Counted from the first letter of the stretch, positions 1 to 10,684 are shown. The stretch is DNA of 64,000 nt from Apostichopus japonicus (GCF_037975245.1 NC_092572.1:12363769-12427768); one strand, 5' to 3'. Notes: a model not told the origin generated them from the sequence alone. Numbers and translations are program-made.

Positions 1-1520
<1,520 letters not shown>

Positions 1521-1555
1521 AAATGGTCTACCAAGCACAAATCTCGCTATTAAAG

Positions 1556-1595
1556 AAATTGAAAACACCACAGAGTTTAACTTATACATCTATTT
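1556..1595 (+). repeat. left arm of a 40-bp perfect inverted repeat
   Basis: The 40 bases from 1556 to 1595 are the exact reverse complement of 2235-2274. The arms enclose about 640 bp holding the Penelope-like coding remnant and a candidate ribozyme motif. Beyond the arms the flanks no longer match, so the arm ends are sharp. Confidence 0.9.
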
Positions 1596-1616
1596 ACGAG
1601 TATTAATATAAAAAAA

Positions 1617-1660
1617 GAACGATAATGTTTCGAAAGAAGCGACTTTCATCATCAGTTTAC
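1617..1660 (-). ncRNA. candidate hammerhead ribozyme motif of a Penelope-like element
   Basis: Read on the minus strand, the segment has the hammerhead core box CTGATGA (complement of 1649-1655). A short stem follows, GAAAG pairing with CTTTC around a six-base loop, then GAAAC (complement of 1627-1631), then a loop closed by GTT. Penelope-like elements are known to carry hammerhead motifs with a short helix III, and this one lies just downstream of the element's stop codon. I could not find a convincing stem I, so a degenerate or inactive ribozyme is likely. Confidence 0.4.
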
Positions 1661-1726
1661 AGACGCAAAATGAACAAGTAATAGCAGACAAATGTACACT
1701 AGCAGTAACACAAAAGGAAAAGTAGA

Positions 1727-2070
1727 TTAACTCAACAAAGGTAACACTGGACAGTCAAGCTGTTTGTTGAGATTAGGTTTATCCCAATTGATATGTAGAC
1801 TTTCTTTGATCCTAAGCTGAAGTTTAGTGGGAACGGAGTCGATAATTTTGAATGAGTTGTTGTCACATATAGCCGATTACAGTTGGGAAATTTAACTAAG
1901 TGTTTGTAAATATGTGAATTCTTATCGGTTTTTAGATGCTCAGAAATCCGTGTAGAAAGGTGCCTATGGGTTTCGGAATCCCCTATATAACAAGCATTAC
2001 AGCTTGATCCTGAGTGCAATAATCGATACAAATGTTGTGAAATCGTATTTACAAAACAAGGTGTCACTGG
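1727..2070 (-). pseudogene. Penelope-like element, C-terminal GIY-YIG endonuclease remnant
   Basis: On the minus strand one frame reads CNACYIGDSETHRHLSTRI followed by SEHLKTDKNSHIYKHL, the pattern at the start of the GIY-YIG endonuclease domain that ends Penelope-like reverse transcriptases. A second frame then continues the same domain: NSFKIIDSVPTKLQLRIKES and LHINWDKPNLNKQL, ending at a TAA complementary to 1727-1729. The switch of frame near 1860-1880 shows at least one frameshift, and the upstream edge is also out of frame. Only the last 110 residues or so are recognisable; the reverse transcriptase part is absent. The family would cut target DNA during retrotransposition, but this copy cannot make a working protein. 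Identification rests on remembered family patterns, not a search. Confidence 0.8.
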
Positions 2071-2115
2071 AAAATATCATTGACCCGGTTTCTCCAATAC
2101 TAGATTTTACAAGCT

Positions 2116-2201
2116 CAGAACAAAGATAGACAGGTGATCAAATTGCATTGTACAGACATTGTTGTTAAATTAGTTTTGATCAACTGTCTATCTTTGTTCT
2201 G
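2116..2201. repeat. 27-bp imperfect inverted repeat (hairpin)
   Basis: Bases 2116-2142 and 2175-2201 are reverse complements with one mismatch, separated by a 32-base loop. It lies inside the larger 40-bp inverted repeat, upstream of the coding remnant. It may mark the breakpoint where an inverted partial copy of the element is joined. Confidence 0.85.
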
Positions 2202-2234
2202 GACATGACCAGAGAAATTACCAATGTACGGGGA

Positions 2235-2274
2235 AAATAGATGTATAAGTTAAACTCTGTGGTGTTTTCAATTT
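2235..2274 (-). repeat. right arm of the 40-bp perfect inverted repeat
   Basis: Exact reverse complement of 1556-1595. It is followed directly by a short (TA) run at about 2276-2298, mirroring the long (AT) run outside the left arm. Confidence 0.9.
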
Positions 2275-2275
2275 T

Positions 2276-2298
2276 ACATATATATATATATATATATA
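2276..2298. repeat. short (TA)n microsatellite
   Basis: About 23 bases of alternating T and A abutting the right inverted-repeat arm. Confidence 0.9.
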
Positions 2299-2309
2299 CA
2301 TACCAGCAG

Positions 2310-2560
2310 GAGTTACATTGTGGGGTGAATCATTTCAGTACATGGGTACCATATGTATACCAGAAAAATTCTGTACAGTGATACCATGTGGGAATATTTA
2401 AGTATGTACCATGTGGGACTATTGACATGCCTCCCTGTGGGGTTGAAATATAACTGCACTGTGGGTATAGAAATGTATATGTGCACAGTGGGAATATTAA
2501 ATAAGATTGTACAGTACTACTCTCTAAGTAGAAATGCTGGTAACTGTGTTGTGGGATCAG
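2310..2560. repeat. degenerate minisatellite-like stretch with TGTGGGA motifs
   Basis: The motif TGTGGGA or a close variant recurs at least seven times, often preceded by CA or AC and followed by A/T-rich spacers of about 20-60 bases. The spacing is irregular, so this is at most a decayed tandem repeat. Confidence 0.35.
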
Positions 2561-2579
2561 TGGTTTACTAATAAACTAG

Positions 2580-3137
2580 TGAGTGAATTTGAGCATAATG
2601 CCTGATCTGCAGGGGTTGTGCACTTGTAGATCAATAACGTGAAATAAAGCTAATAGGAGAGGAACAAAATTGTAAAGTTACCTTTAGCTGCTAATACTCA
2701 AAAAGTAGAAATTCACAAGAAAGAAAAAACAATGGCATTTTCAATACTTCCAGGTTTATTTGATGACTCTTATCTATTACATTGCATCAGAATATGAGCA
2801 TGCATACATATGTTGTTGATATATCAAAGTCAGATACTGTAATGGAACTTGCTGGTAATTAAAAAAAAAAAACATGAATTAGCAACAGATTTGTTTTTCC
2901 TTTTCAACAAACTTTAACAAGAACAAGTTTTGATCAGTGAATGAACATGGAAACATATACTAGGGGACAAAACGGTAACAACTCCCTTTCTTAGAAAATA
3001 TTCTCCAAGAACTGAAAATGAAAAACAAATTAGATGTTTTCAAGTGCATGTTTTGTTGATGTCTTCTAGCTGTAGTCAGTCTAATTTTATGTAGACATCA
3101 TAATACACTAATAACATCTTGAAGCTTCCATGTGATG
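2580..3137. other. unique AT-rich sequence, nothing recognised
   Basis: No open frame longer than a few dozen codons, no splice-flanked exon that I can support, and no repeat. Confidence 0.5.
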
Positions 3138-3520
3138 GATTACTGCCAAGGGCGTAGGAACCGGGGGGGCTGGGGGGCGCCAGCTCCCCAGTGAAAAATA
3201 TGGGGGGGGCGGAAGTATCGTTCCGCCCCCCCTGCTTCGCAAGTCAGAAAACCCCTTTTTCATTTCCGAATGAGAAAAAAATCTCATTTGAAGCACCAAA
3301 TTGCATCTAAGGCCAGGTGAAATTGCAAAATTCTTTACAAAATGGAGTGGGTGTTAAAGTGTGCTATATTGCACCAAATTGCATCTGAGGCCACCTGGAA
3401 ATGCAAAAAAATTCCAAAGGGGAGGGGGACACCCCGTCCCCTTAGACCCCTCCCCCAGGCCAGCCAACAGTCTTCAGCCCCCCCCACTCAAAAGTACCTT
3501 CCTACGCCACTGATTACTGC
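3138..3520. mobile_element. short non-autonomous element with 9-bp target-site duplication
   Basis: The direct repeat GATTACTGC is present at 3138-3146 and again at 3512-3520. The 365 bp between them start with CAAGGGCGTAGGAA and end with TTCCTACGCCACT, so the inner ends share a 10-bp inverted repeat GGCGTAGGAA. The body has long G and C runs and two diverged direct copies of a segment around ACCAAATTGCATCT (about 3295 and 3373). There is no coding capacity. A 9-bp duplication with short inverted ends would fit a Mutator-like or related cut-and-paste family, but the family is not determined. Confidence 0.75.
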
Positions 3521-3634
3521 TAACTACAATATAAACCTGAGTGTGATGCCATCGGTGTTCAATGATCACAGACTGACTACTGCTTATGAATAACACAAAT
3601 GCATAAGAATGAAAGTTGATGTAATAATGGAACC

Positions 3635-3640
3635 TTTATT
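3635..3640 (-). terminator. polyadenylation signal AATAAA for the minus-strand gene
   Basis: The plus strand reads TTTATT, so the minus strand has a canonical AATAAA about 263 bases past the stop codon at 3903-3905. This is a plausible 3' UTR length for the gene reading leftward from 8038. Confidence 0.5.
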
Positions 3641-3902
3641 GTCCAAAGCAAATGAGGTAATAAAAACTTCTGACGTTTCACCCTGACCCAAACTTTTTAA
3701 GATACTGTGTTTACAATGTTTTAAAGAATTTACCATCTCTTGTCCTAAATTAAGTGACCTTCAATCCCAAGAATAGCTACTTCCCAATCACTAATTATGC
3801 ACCAGCTGCTCAACAAGTGGTTTAAAACTTTGACCTCTGGTTAACTGAAATGACCTTTGAAAGTCATATAAAACAGTAGGCATCATTTACATGTACTGTA
3901 TG

Positions 3903-4174
3903 TCACAACCTACATACTATGCCCACCCTCTTATGGTTATTACCCCTTGTCCCCATCCAACTGACTTTGGCCTTAATACTTTTCAGTGGTATCTTCCACA
4001 TTGTGCCCCCCTTTTCTTTACTGGTTTCGATAGCCTTCTTGACAGCCTTTTCCCCGGGTGTTTTGTTTCTCTTAAAGTAAATGCTGAACAGCTGTCTGAC
4101 TTCATCGATTTCAGCCGGAGTCCATGTATGCCTCTTGGTAACCTTCCTTTTCTTCTTTGATTGTCTTGTTCTAC
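3903..4174 (-). CDS. exon 6 (terminal): basic segment plus W-T-P-A-E domain
   Basis: The acceptor is a pyrimidine-rich tract ending in GATAG at 4175. The exon opens with two bases that complete a split Cys codon, then a Lys/Arg-rich run (SKKKRKVTKRH), then TWTPAEIDEVRQLF, an N-K-T-P-G-E-K stretch and LKSIKAKVSWM, ending in TGA at 3905-3903. The spacing of W, E, the P-G and the late IK is what I recall from C-terminal domains of recombinase-like proteins in invertebrates and fish. The basic run could be a nuclear localisation signal. Confidence 0.65.
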
Positions 4175-7100
4175 CTATCAAGAAGAAAGTGCCATAGATC
4201 AGATTCTCATCTTATGTTACATTGCAGAGGCTAATGTCACTGATCTCAATTGAAGCTGAGCAGTGGCGGAGCGTCCATACAGTTAGTGGGGGGGGGGGGG
4301 GGCGGATGCCCCCTGACGGACTCAAATGGACTGCTGGCGCCCTTTTCAGCTCTTTACTACTTTTTACTTATTCGCGATTATTGACTTTTTTATTGCGCTC
4401 TCATCTACCTTTTGACATTTGTCACATTTTGTTGGTGTAATTTGGCGTTGACACCTATTTATTTTTCGTTTATCTGCAAATTAGCCAGGCCCGGAAAGGG
4501 TCATTTCCGGCGATCTAGGGAGTATATTTATCCACGCCAACCTGTGGTGGTGCTCCGCTTAGATAGTGTCAAAAGCGCCCCTACAGACCATTCTCGCCCC
4601 TCCTGACCAACTGAAGCTGAGTAAAATAACATCATAGCTGGCTGGTGGTGTACTTTTACATCCTTAGTAGACTCGTAGGAAAAGAAACATTTGAATCACC
4701 AATTTTACATTTCATGATTAGTAGGGGAAACAGAACCTCAAATACAAGATGCCTTCACTTTTTGACCACTCCTGGTTATCAACTTCCAGCATTTTTTCGT
4801 AAAATACCTTTACCTATGTCCTACTTTTGAAACAAAAATTCCCACCCATACACATTAATTTTTGCTTTTGAACATTACATTTAGTACTCTGAGACTTACA
4901 TGTACCCAAAGATTCTTCTTCTTCCTGGGGTAAATCAGGCAGCTATTCCTCCTCAGCCTCAGAGTCACTACAGTAGTTAGAGTGTTCAAACTGCTCTTCA
5001 TCTTCATCTGTTGGTTCACCCACAGTGGCGCCATTAAGTCTTGGGTCCATCAAGAAGCTCTTCAAAGAAAGGAAATATGCAAAACCACCAAAAACTCCTG
5101 AACAATGTATTTATTGCTTTAGGGCGCGGATGCAAATAACAGTGTCATTTTTTCTTGACACACTGGTATATCAGCACTGGGAATGAGTGCAAATAAATGT
5201 TCCCAACTTTTGGACAGATATTACCTACAGATTGGTTAGTTTTCATGAACATGCATATTCAAAGAGTTTGGACTTTGGGCAAGAAGCACTGTGAATGCTG
5301 AGCAACAAAGGTTTCAGCAATGGAGTTGATTGTTTTCAGTGTTAACATGAAATAGTGGGTTTGAAGTTATATAAACGCCACATGTACTGTACCCAGAACA
5401 ACAACACTGTCATGGCATGATCAGGCCAAATAACACAACATGAAGGTTTCAACCACAGTAAAAGGGAATTTAGTGTAGAAGAATCCTTGAAAAATACCTT
5501 CAAACTGGATATCCTCCAGTTTCTTGTTCTTGAACCGTCCAATATGCCCCGAATCCATCATCAGCAGTAACTTAGTGATATCAATCCTCTCAATTATGTC
5601 CATGGTGGAACGGTAATGAAAGTGATGAATGTCCAACGTGTGGCCCATGTGGTCCACTACCCATTGTTGCTGCTGGGCAGATATGTTGAGTCCCTGCATG
5701 AGAGGACAACAAAATATTATCCTACTTATACGTATTTTCTGTTCAGATAACTATGTGCATCCGGTTTAGACATGAAAGTGAAACAGATAACTCATATGAT
5801 CAATAGAACTGTGATAAGTTGTTTCATTCACTACATTAAAGAGAACAGTTTTCAAGTTTTCTTTTATAATCTCTAGGTTTGACAAATAGCCGCTTAATGT
5901 TTAAGAATGTCACATTTAGTTCTATTTCATACAGAAATTTTCATCGTTCACGACCCGAAACCACCAGCTGCCACCTTCATTAGAGGACACAATTCAAGTA
6001 CAGACCGGAAAAACAGAACAAGACAAACTGTAGTGAGGCATAATACATACACATAACAAAATCTTCATGACTAAACCAGGTCCGTGGTGAATAAAAAAAG
6101 TAGTCTCGCCGTCCGTCTGTCCGTCCGTCTATATATCTATCTATCTGCTATCTATTTATCTAGAGCCGTTGGTCACCCCTTGAACACACAGACAGACCTC
6201 TTAGTCAGATTACTCTTGCAGTGAGGACAACAGCTCAACTGTTACCTTAATGAAAGTACTTTTCACCACCAAACATGCATTTTACATGTTAATTCGGCAG
6301 CTGCTAACTACAATTTGACATCTTACAGCTCACTTTGGTAGCTGCATACATACCTTTGGTAGGGAATACCTTAAACTTCTGTATGTGTACTTTGAAATGC
6401 TTTCAAGATCATTACAACATATGCAATCATGCCTTTAAGCAGGAAAATTGAAACATGTTGCGGATACTCGACCTGAACAGATTATTCTTAACATGGGTTG
6501 ACTATGTAAATTTTATATCAATTGGGCATATATACTGGTTACAAGTCTCAATATATCAATGTTTACAAACATGTTATTGTATACATCAAATTCATATGAA
6601 ATCAGGATATGATAAAAATTTAAAAAAATACTTACCCATGTACATCATGTTAGCAACTGCTATGTTTACCAACGAACTCCTGCATTCTGCATTCAGATAT
6701 GTTGACACTGCAATTGGCTAAAACAGCGACCACCTGCATGACTTTTCTGAAGAACTGCCAAGATGACTGAGCTTTAAATTAGGTGTGGAAAACAAAATAC
6801 AAGTATTCTTGAAAATTGAAATGCAAGAGATTCATAATCAGAGCTTATATAAGATAAATTATAGGCCTACAGAACTTTCATTATTCTTTTTTATGTAATA
6901 TGAGTATTGTTCTTCCAAGTCCTGGCGTGTTTAAAGTTCTCGGATACTCAAAGACCTTGCGATATCCACTTATAATTTTCAACCCCTTCAACCCATAATT
7001 GTTCAGGACACCTGTTTGATAGTTAAAGATTGTTTAAGAATCATCCACGTTAATATAGCAAAGTTGAAACGTCTTTCAAAAGTAAAATTACTCCTGTCAA

Positions 7101-8038
7101 CTGATGGGGAATCTGCGATTTGAACACCTCAAATGTTATATTTGAAGGAACCGGGAAAACCTTCCCATGAACAAAGGTAGGCTTAATTAGTGTGTTTGAC
7201 GAAAAAAACATCCCCCAACTTTTATGCACACACTTCGAAACACTGCTGATTATTCATGTCAACAGAATATTTTGGATAGGTTGGAGCGAAATTGTCACTT
7301 ACCCCACATTCCATCTCTCTTTACTACTTTGATGGCTGTGTTTGCCTCCATTTCAATGAGAGGTACGAAAGCATCTTTGTTGATCTCTGCTTCATCCTCT
7401 TTATCCACAAGGACACCATCTTTGGTGATAACATAAATGAAAGAAAATATTGATAACAGCCTAGTATTTGAAACAAACTTGTTTACACCATTGTTAGGTT
7501 TTAGCCATGCATATTACGTGCGGCTAATATTGCCTGTGGAATTGTATGCCTAAACCCCCTCCCCCCCCTCATCTCAAGTATGTGCTAGCTACTACTAGTG
7601 CTACTACTATAGTGCTAGTTCACTAGTTTTGTAGGCAAACATCCGTACCGCAACTATACTACTAGTACTAGTTCACAAGTTCGCAATAAGTATAGGCCTA
7701 ATGTTAGGCCTAGTCAACCTTCCTCAATATGTAATGTTACCTCAACTATGGCCAAGCCTATAGTATAGGCAATAACAAGGCGTAGTACTACGGGCCTAGT
7801 CATATATAGCAAGGTGTAATATCTTGATAGTAATACTATCATTATCTGTAGGCTGACCGAAGTCGCGTACGTACAACCGCCTCTCCGTAACGGTATGGTA
7901 TCTTTTGATAAGAAGTTATAAACATACTCAATATTAACTCCAAAATAAATGCCTACCGGTTCCAACTAAATCTCTGAATTCCCTGAATACCACAACTTTC
8001 CTTGTTTCCCGTCTCGTCTCATCGCGGCAATGTATCAT
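3903..8038 (-). CDS. spliced gene, recombinase-like protein with W-T-P-A-E tail domain (possibly decaying)
   Basis: Gene model on the minus strand, exons in order: 8038-7957, 7419-7303, 6707-6636, 5693-5498, 5097-4900, 4174-3903. Exons 1-2-3 join in phase (each junction splits a codon after its first base), as do 4-5 and 5-6. Between exons 3 and 4 the phase does not fit directly. A 20-base micro-exon at 6070-6051, with AG and GT borders, would restore it but is speculative. Exon 4 carries HMGH and HYR, like the LGH...Tyr end of tyrosine recombinases. Exon 5 is acidic. Exon 6 has a basic run and TWTPAEIDEV, a tail domain I recall at the C-terminus of the same uncharacterised animal protein family. 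An in-frame TAG at 4945-4943 interrupts exon 5, so this may be a pseudogene or carry a sequence error. Family assignment is from memory; the function is inferred at best. Confidence 0.55.
4261..4611. mobile_element. short non-autonomous element with 10-bp target-site duplication
   Basis: TGAAGCTGAG occurs at 4251-4260 and again at 4612-4621, immediately flanking 351 bp that begin CAGTGGCGGAGCGTCC and include a 14-G run. No open frame of interest is present. A 37-bp module near the right end (about 4534-4570, containing GGTGCTCCGCTTAGATAG) recurs with few changes inside the larger element at 8538-9438. It sits in an intron of the minus-strand gene. Confidence 0.8.
4900..5097 (-). CDS. exon 5: acidic linker with an in-frame TAG
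   Basis: The donor GTAAGT is complementary to 4899-4894. The acceptor TTCAG ends at 5098. With this acceptor the frame continues from exon 4 without a shift and reads a short hydrophobic piece, then MDPRLNGATVGEPTDEDEEQ and an E/D-rich run. TAG (complement of 4943-4945) falls between EAEEE and LPDLPQEEEE. The frame after the stop stays open and joins exon 6 in phase, which suggests a recent nonsense change or a sequencing error. A nearer acceptor at 5060 has a better pyrimidine tract but gives a frame that stops quickly. Confidence 0.5.
5498..5693 (-). CDS. exon 4: LGH/Tyr recombinase-like domain end
   Basis: The acceptor TCTCATGCAG ends at 5694 and the donor GGTATT starts at 5497. The exon encodes about 65 residues: GLNISAQQQQWVVDHMGHTL, then DIHHFHYR, then IERIDITKLLLMMDSGHI and a K-K-L-E-D-I end. 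HMGH followed ten residues on by Tyr resembles the conserved Leu-Gly-His and catalytic Tyr segment of tyrosine recombinases. The following alternating hydrophobic helix and the K-L-E-D-I end match proteins I recall as uncharacterised recombinase-like genes in echinoderms and cnidarians. Activity cannot be judged because the upstream catalytic Arg/Lys region is not visible. Confidence 0.7.
6109..6162. repeat. tetranucleotide microsatellites (GTCC/GTCT and TCTA)
   Basis: A run of CCGTCTGT/CCGTCCGT passes into TATCTATCTATCTG-type repeats. It lies within an intron of the minus-strand gene. Confidence 0.85.
6636..6707 (-). CDS. exon 3 of the minus-strand gene
   Basis: A 72-base exon between CCAATTGCAG (acceptor ending at 6708) and a strong donor GTAAGTATTTT starting at 6635. 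Only one frame is open throughout, encoding STYLNAECRSSLVNIAVANM and MYM. It is the frame required by the phase of exon 2. The residues are not diagnostic. Confidence 0.5.
7303..7419 (-). CDS. exon 2 of the minus-strand gene
   Basis: 117 bases from an acceptor ending CACCAAAG (7420) to a strong donor GTAAGT starting at 7302. It encodes GVLVDKEDEAEINKDAFVPL then IEMEANTAIKVVKRDGMW, in phase with exons 1 and 3. The composition is typical of a real exon, with strong acidic and hydrophobic alternation and no stop. I do not recognise the domain. Confidence 0.6.
7440..7710. other. intron segment with C-run and CTAGTACTAC-rich low complexity
   Basis: A C-rich run at about 7556-7570 is followed by a stretch dominated by ACTAGT, CTACTA and GCTAGT words and palindromic TAGGCCTA. 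There is no coding signal. Confidence 0.5.
7957..8038 (-). CDS. exon 1 of the minus-strand gene, start codon
   Basis: ATG complementary to 8036-8038, then 27 codons reading MIHCRDETRRETRKVVVFRE and FRDLVGT, and a donor GGTAGGC at 7956. The codon split at the donor (G plus AT of exon 2) gives Asp, so the junction is in phase. I chose this ATG because it is the first in the open frame and upstream sequence is promoter-like. An upstream UTR exon cannot be excluded. Confidence 0.55.
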
Positions 8039-8095
8039 ACTGTCCTATAATAACTACTGGTACTACTTTGGACCAATAAGGAGTGACGGTTTCAA

Positions 8096-8103
8096 TGACG
8101 TAA
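8096..8103. promoter_or_regulatory. CRE/ATF-like site TGACGTAA
   Basis: About 60 bases upstream of the start codon of the minus-strand gene and close to an ATTGG/CCAAT pentamer at about 8071-8076. The spacing suits a proximal promoter. This is a consensus match only. Confidence 0.35.
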
Positions 8104-8375
8104 TCTATTTGCACGGTAAGAAGATAAACATGAAGGGGGAAGGGCACTTTTACAACAAATTCAGCTGACATTTTGTTTCTGAAATTTCGGCTTCCTCGAA
8201 ATTTGGAGACTTTTTATCTCGCAACATCGACTGTTCATCTTGAAATATTCAATTCAGTTTCAATCTGAAATTCAATCTGAAGCGGAGAAAATTATCATTT
8301 GCCGCTAATAAAAATGATCCAGCTGTTTGATCTATCACTGCCGTGGAGTGCATGTATCCCAAAATATATACCCAT

Positions 8376-8383
8376 TGACGTCA
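8376..8383. promoter_or_regulatory. palindromic CRE consensus TGACGTCA
   Basis: A perfect cAMP-response-element palindrome about 340 bases upstream of the start codon, within ATTGACGTCATTGACGAAG where TTGACG is repeated. Functional relevance is inferred from position only. Confidence 0.35.
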
Positions 8384-8537
8384 TTGACGAAGTCACTCAA
8401 CCACAAGAAAAGATACGCAGAACGTACAGGGGTTACTTGGTCTAGCTTCCAACAGCTTAGTGTAGGGTGTTCCGAAAGTTCGTTCCGCCCTCTCCCCATT
8501 TAAAAAAAAAGAAGATCTTTAAAGCTACACTAAACAC

Positions 8538-9438
8538 CATGGGCGTCAACAGGTGGGGGACGGGGGGTCATGTACCCCCACTTTCAAAAGTGGAGGGGAT
8601 ATCATATCATTTGTCCCACCCACTTTTCAGAGTAGTTATTAAAAAAAATCACATGCATATGCGCGATTTTCTATTTAAGGTCAAGAAATCTGGACTCCCT
8701 GGGCCCCTGCTATCTATCACTTGCACCGTCATTTATCTCCCATTCTCACAATATCCTAAATCTGCCCATTTAATTCGTTCGGGGGGGGGGGGGAGACCAT
8801 TCGAAAGTGTATTGAATCTTGCACACATGTTGTTTGTATGGGTTCCAAGGGATTAGGTAAGCCATACAGGTAGATGGTGATGAGTTACTATGTTCATATC
8901 ACTACCTCCAGTCCCTTGGACTGGACTGACGAATAGGGGTGTAGAGGTTAAGTAATTAAGGCTACATGTATTCGCCGGATATGGTAGATCTTTATTGTTG
9001 AGTGCCGGCTAGGCGCTACACACGCTCTGCGCGGTGCCTTTTTCTGATTATTATTATCTAAGTACCTGGGCACAAAACAACTGACGTCTCGCACCTACAT
9101 GCATGTATTATATATACCACTGCACTCATCCCGGAGGTGACGGCGACACTTTTTCAATATTTCGTTTGAGATGGACGCTGTGTAATTCGTCTCCCTTGGT
9201 GTCAGAACGGCATCTTTCTACCAGTACTTTCTGTCGGGATTTAGTTTTGTGAGACAAAATTTCTCCTCACAGATCTGGTTCTGATGTAACTAAAAACGAC
9301 TCAGGAAGGCCGTCTCCTGCGATCTCCTGCGTCTTATGTACCCAAAATTTTCTGGTACGCTACGCGCCAACCAATGGTGGCGCTCCGCTTAGATAGTATA
9401 GTGTCCCCCTCACTTTCTGAAACCTGCTGACACCCATG
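8538..9438. mobile_element. about 900-bp non-autonomous element with 16-bp terminal inverted repeats
   Basis: The left end CATGGGCGTCAACAGG and the right end CCTGCTGACACCCATG are inverted repeats with two mismatches. The flanks carry CTAAACAC at 8530-8537 and again at 9439-9446, an 8-bp duplication. The match extends to CTAAACACCATG if the element is drawn four bases shorter. Eight bases would fit hAT-like insertion. The body has G runs (8780-8793) and a module near 9364-9405 shared with the 4261-4611 element. There is no transposase coding. Confidence 0.7.
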
Positions 9439-9449
9439 CTAAACACCAT

Positions 9450-9870
9450 GCATACGGTAATTGTTATTGTTTTATATAGGCTACATATATATGTATAGAT
9501 GTAGTAGAGCCAGTTTCTTTATTTGTTTTCCCTTTCTTCCGCTATTCCCTAGCAAGTTCCCTCTCTTTTTCCAAGCCACTGTTGTTTCCCTTAGGCGCCA
9601 TATTGTTATGCGTTGAGGTTTGTGTACCTATACAATTCACCATGTGTACGTTGTGTGTCCGTACAAGAAAAGTTAATTACTCACTGAGTTCGTTACAGTG
9701 TGTGTTCCATAGGCAATTCGTACCGAGTATCACGGACGGGTTGAAATTGATGGGGCTATTGTAGTATGGCTGAGATGATGAAGGGAAGATGGAACACCTT
9801 ATATGTATAGTTGACTGACTTTGATGAAAGACAAGACAAGAAATATCCATATTCATGAGGTAAGGCACGC
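9450..9870. other. unique sequence, no gene supported
   Basis: Two short overlapping open frames on opposite strands have no recognisable features. Confidence 0.4.
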
Positions 9871-9883
9871 GACAGACGCGCTG

Positions 9884-9892
9884 GGCGGGAAA
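9884..9892 (+). promoter_or_regulatory. E2F-like site GGCGGGAAA
   Basis: Consensus match in a small CpG-containing patch (ACGCGACAGACGCGCTGGGC). It is 90 bases upstream of a strong splice donor AAGG|GTAAGT at 9982/9983, so it could belong to the first exon or promoter of a plus-strand transcript. Evidence is weak. Confidence 0.25.
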
Positions 9893-10299
9893 TTCAATTC
9901 ATTCAGACTTTAGGAAGAGAATTAGTAGTGTAACCTTGTTTACAGACTTTGTATACAGAATGCGGGCTGCTTTGCAGTAAGGGTAAGTTGAAGAATCTAA
10001 AAAGAGTATCTTAATTAAGTTACTTTTCATTTGTTTTGGCTGAGGAATGCAACATATCTTAAAGAAATTGTTAATAATGTGCGTAACTGTAAAATAATTA
10101 CAACACCATATGCACGTAAACGATGTCAGATAGTTTAAGTGCGACGTTGTTGGCCTTTACTCAATGGTAATGCTAAGAGTAGGCCTAATCTGTATAAGCC
10201 TATAGCCAGTAAAGATCAGCTTACATCCAGGAATGTATAGTCACATATTCCTGGTCTACTGTTTGTAAAGATGCAAAGCGAGAAATACGTCAGTAGAGC

Positions 10300-10420
10300 A
10301 TATACTGCCCAGGAATTTCTGAGTGCCGGGTATACTGATCGCCGTCCTGGGGAGGGGTGTAAGGGGGAGGGTGTGTCCCCATCCCCCGATTTTTGAAGGT
10401 GCTCATATGCCAAATGCTGG
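10300..10420. repeat. G/C-run dispersed repeat fragment
   Basis: GGGGAGGGGTGTAAGGGGGAGGG with a C-run soon after resembles the G/C-run modules of the short elements at 3147-3511 and 8538-9438. Ends and target duplications are not visible. Confidence 0.35.
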
Positions 10421-10684
10421 CACTTCTGTAGCTTTTTAAGCAAATACACAAGTACTAGTTTTGCTAAAAACTTCCTTTTTAAATTTTTTTTGTTGGTGAA
10501 ATATATTACGTACCTGGTAAAAGTTATTAGTTTGTTTCAAAGAGATTTTACAAGGGACCGATTGAGAGCCGCAAGTAATGTTTCTCGCATGCGTAACTGA
10601 TGCATTATTAGTCTGTATGATTTTGGCATAGACCAGGCCCAATTAATGTTGAACATAATGTTAGGAATGTCGGGATTTTAGATG

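Noticed and set aside
3891-4160. 89-codon plus-strand frame
   Set aside because: Antisense shadow of minus-strand exon 6.
7224-7436. 70-codon plus-strand frame
   Set aside because: Antisense shadow of minus-strand exon 2, which has splice sites and phase agreement.
8467-8856. 129-codon plus-strand frame
   Set aside because: It crosses the left end and target duplication of a mobile element and includes the G run; no recognisable domain.
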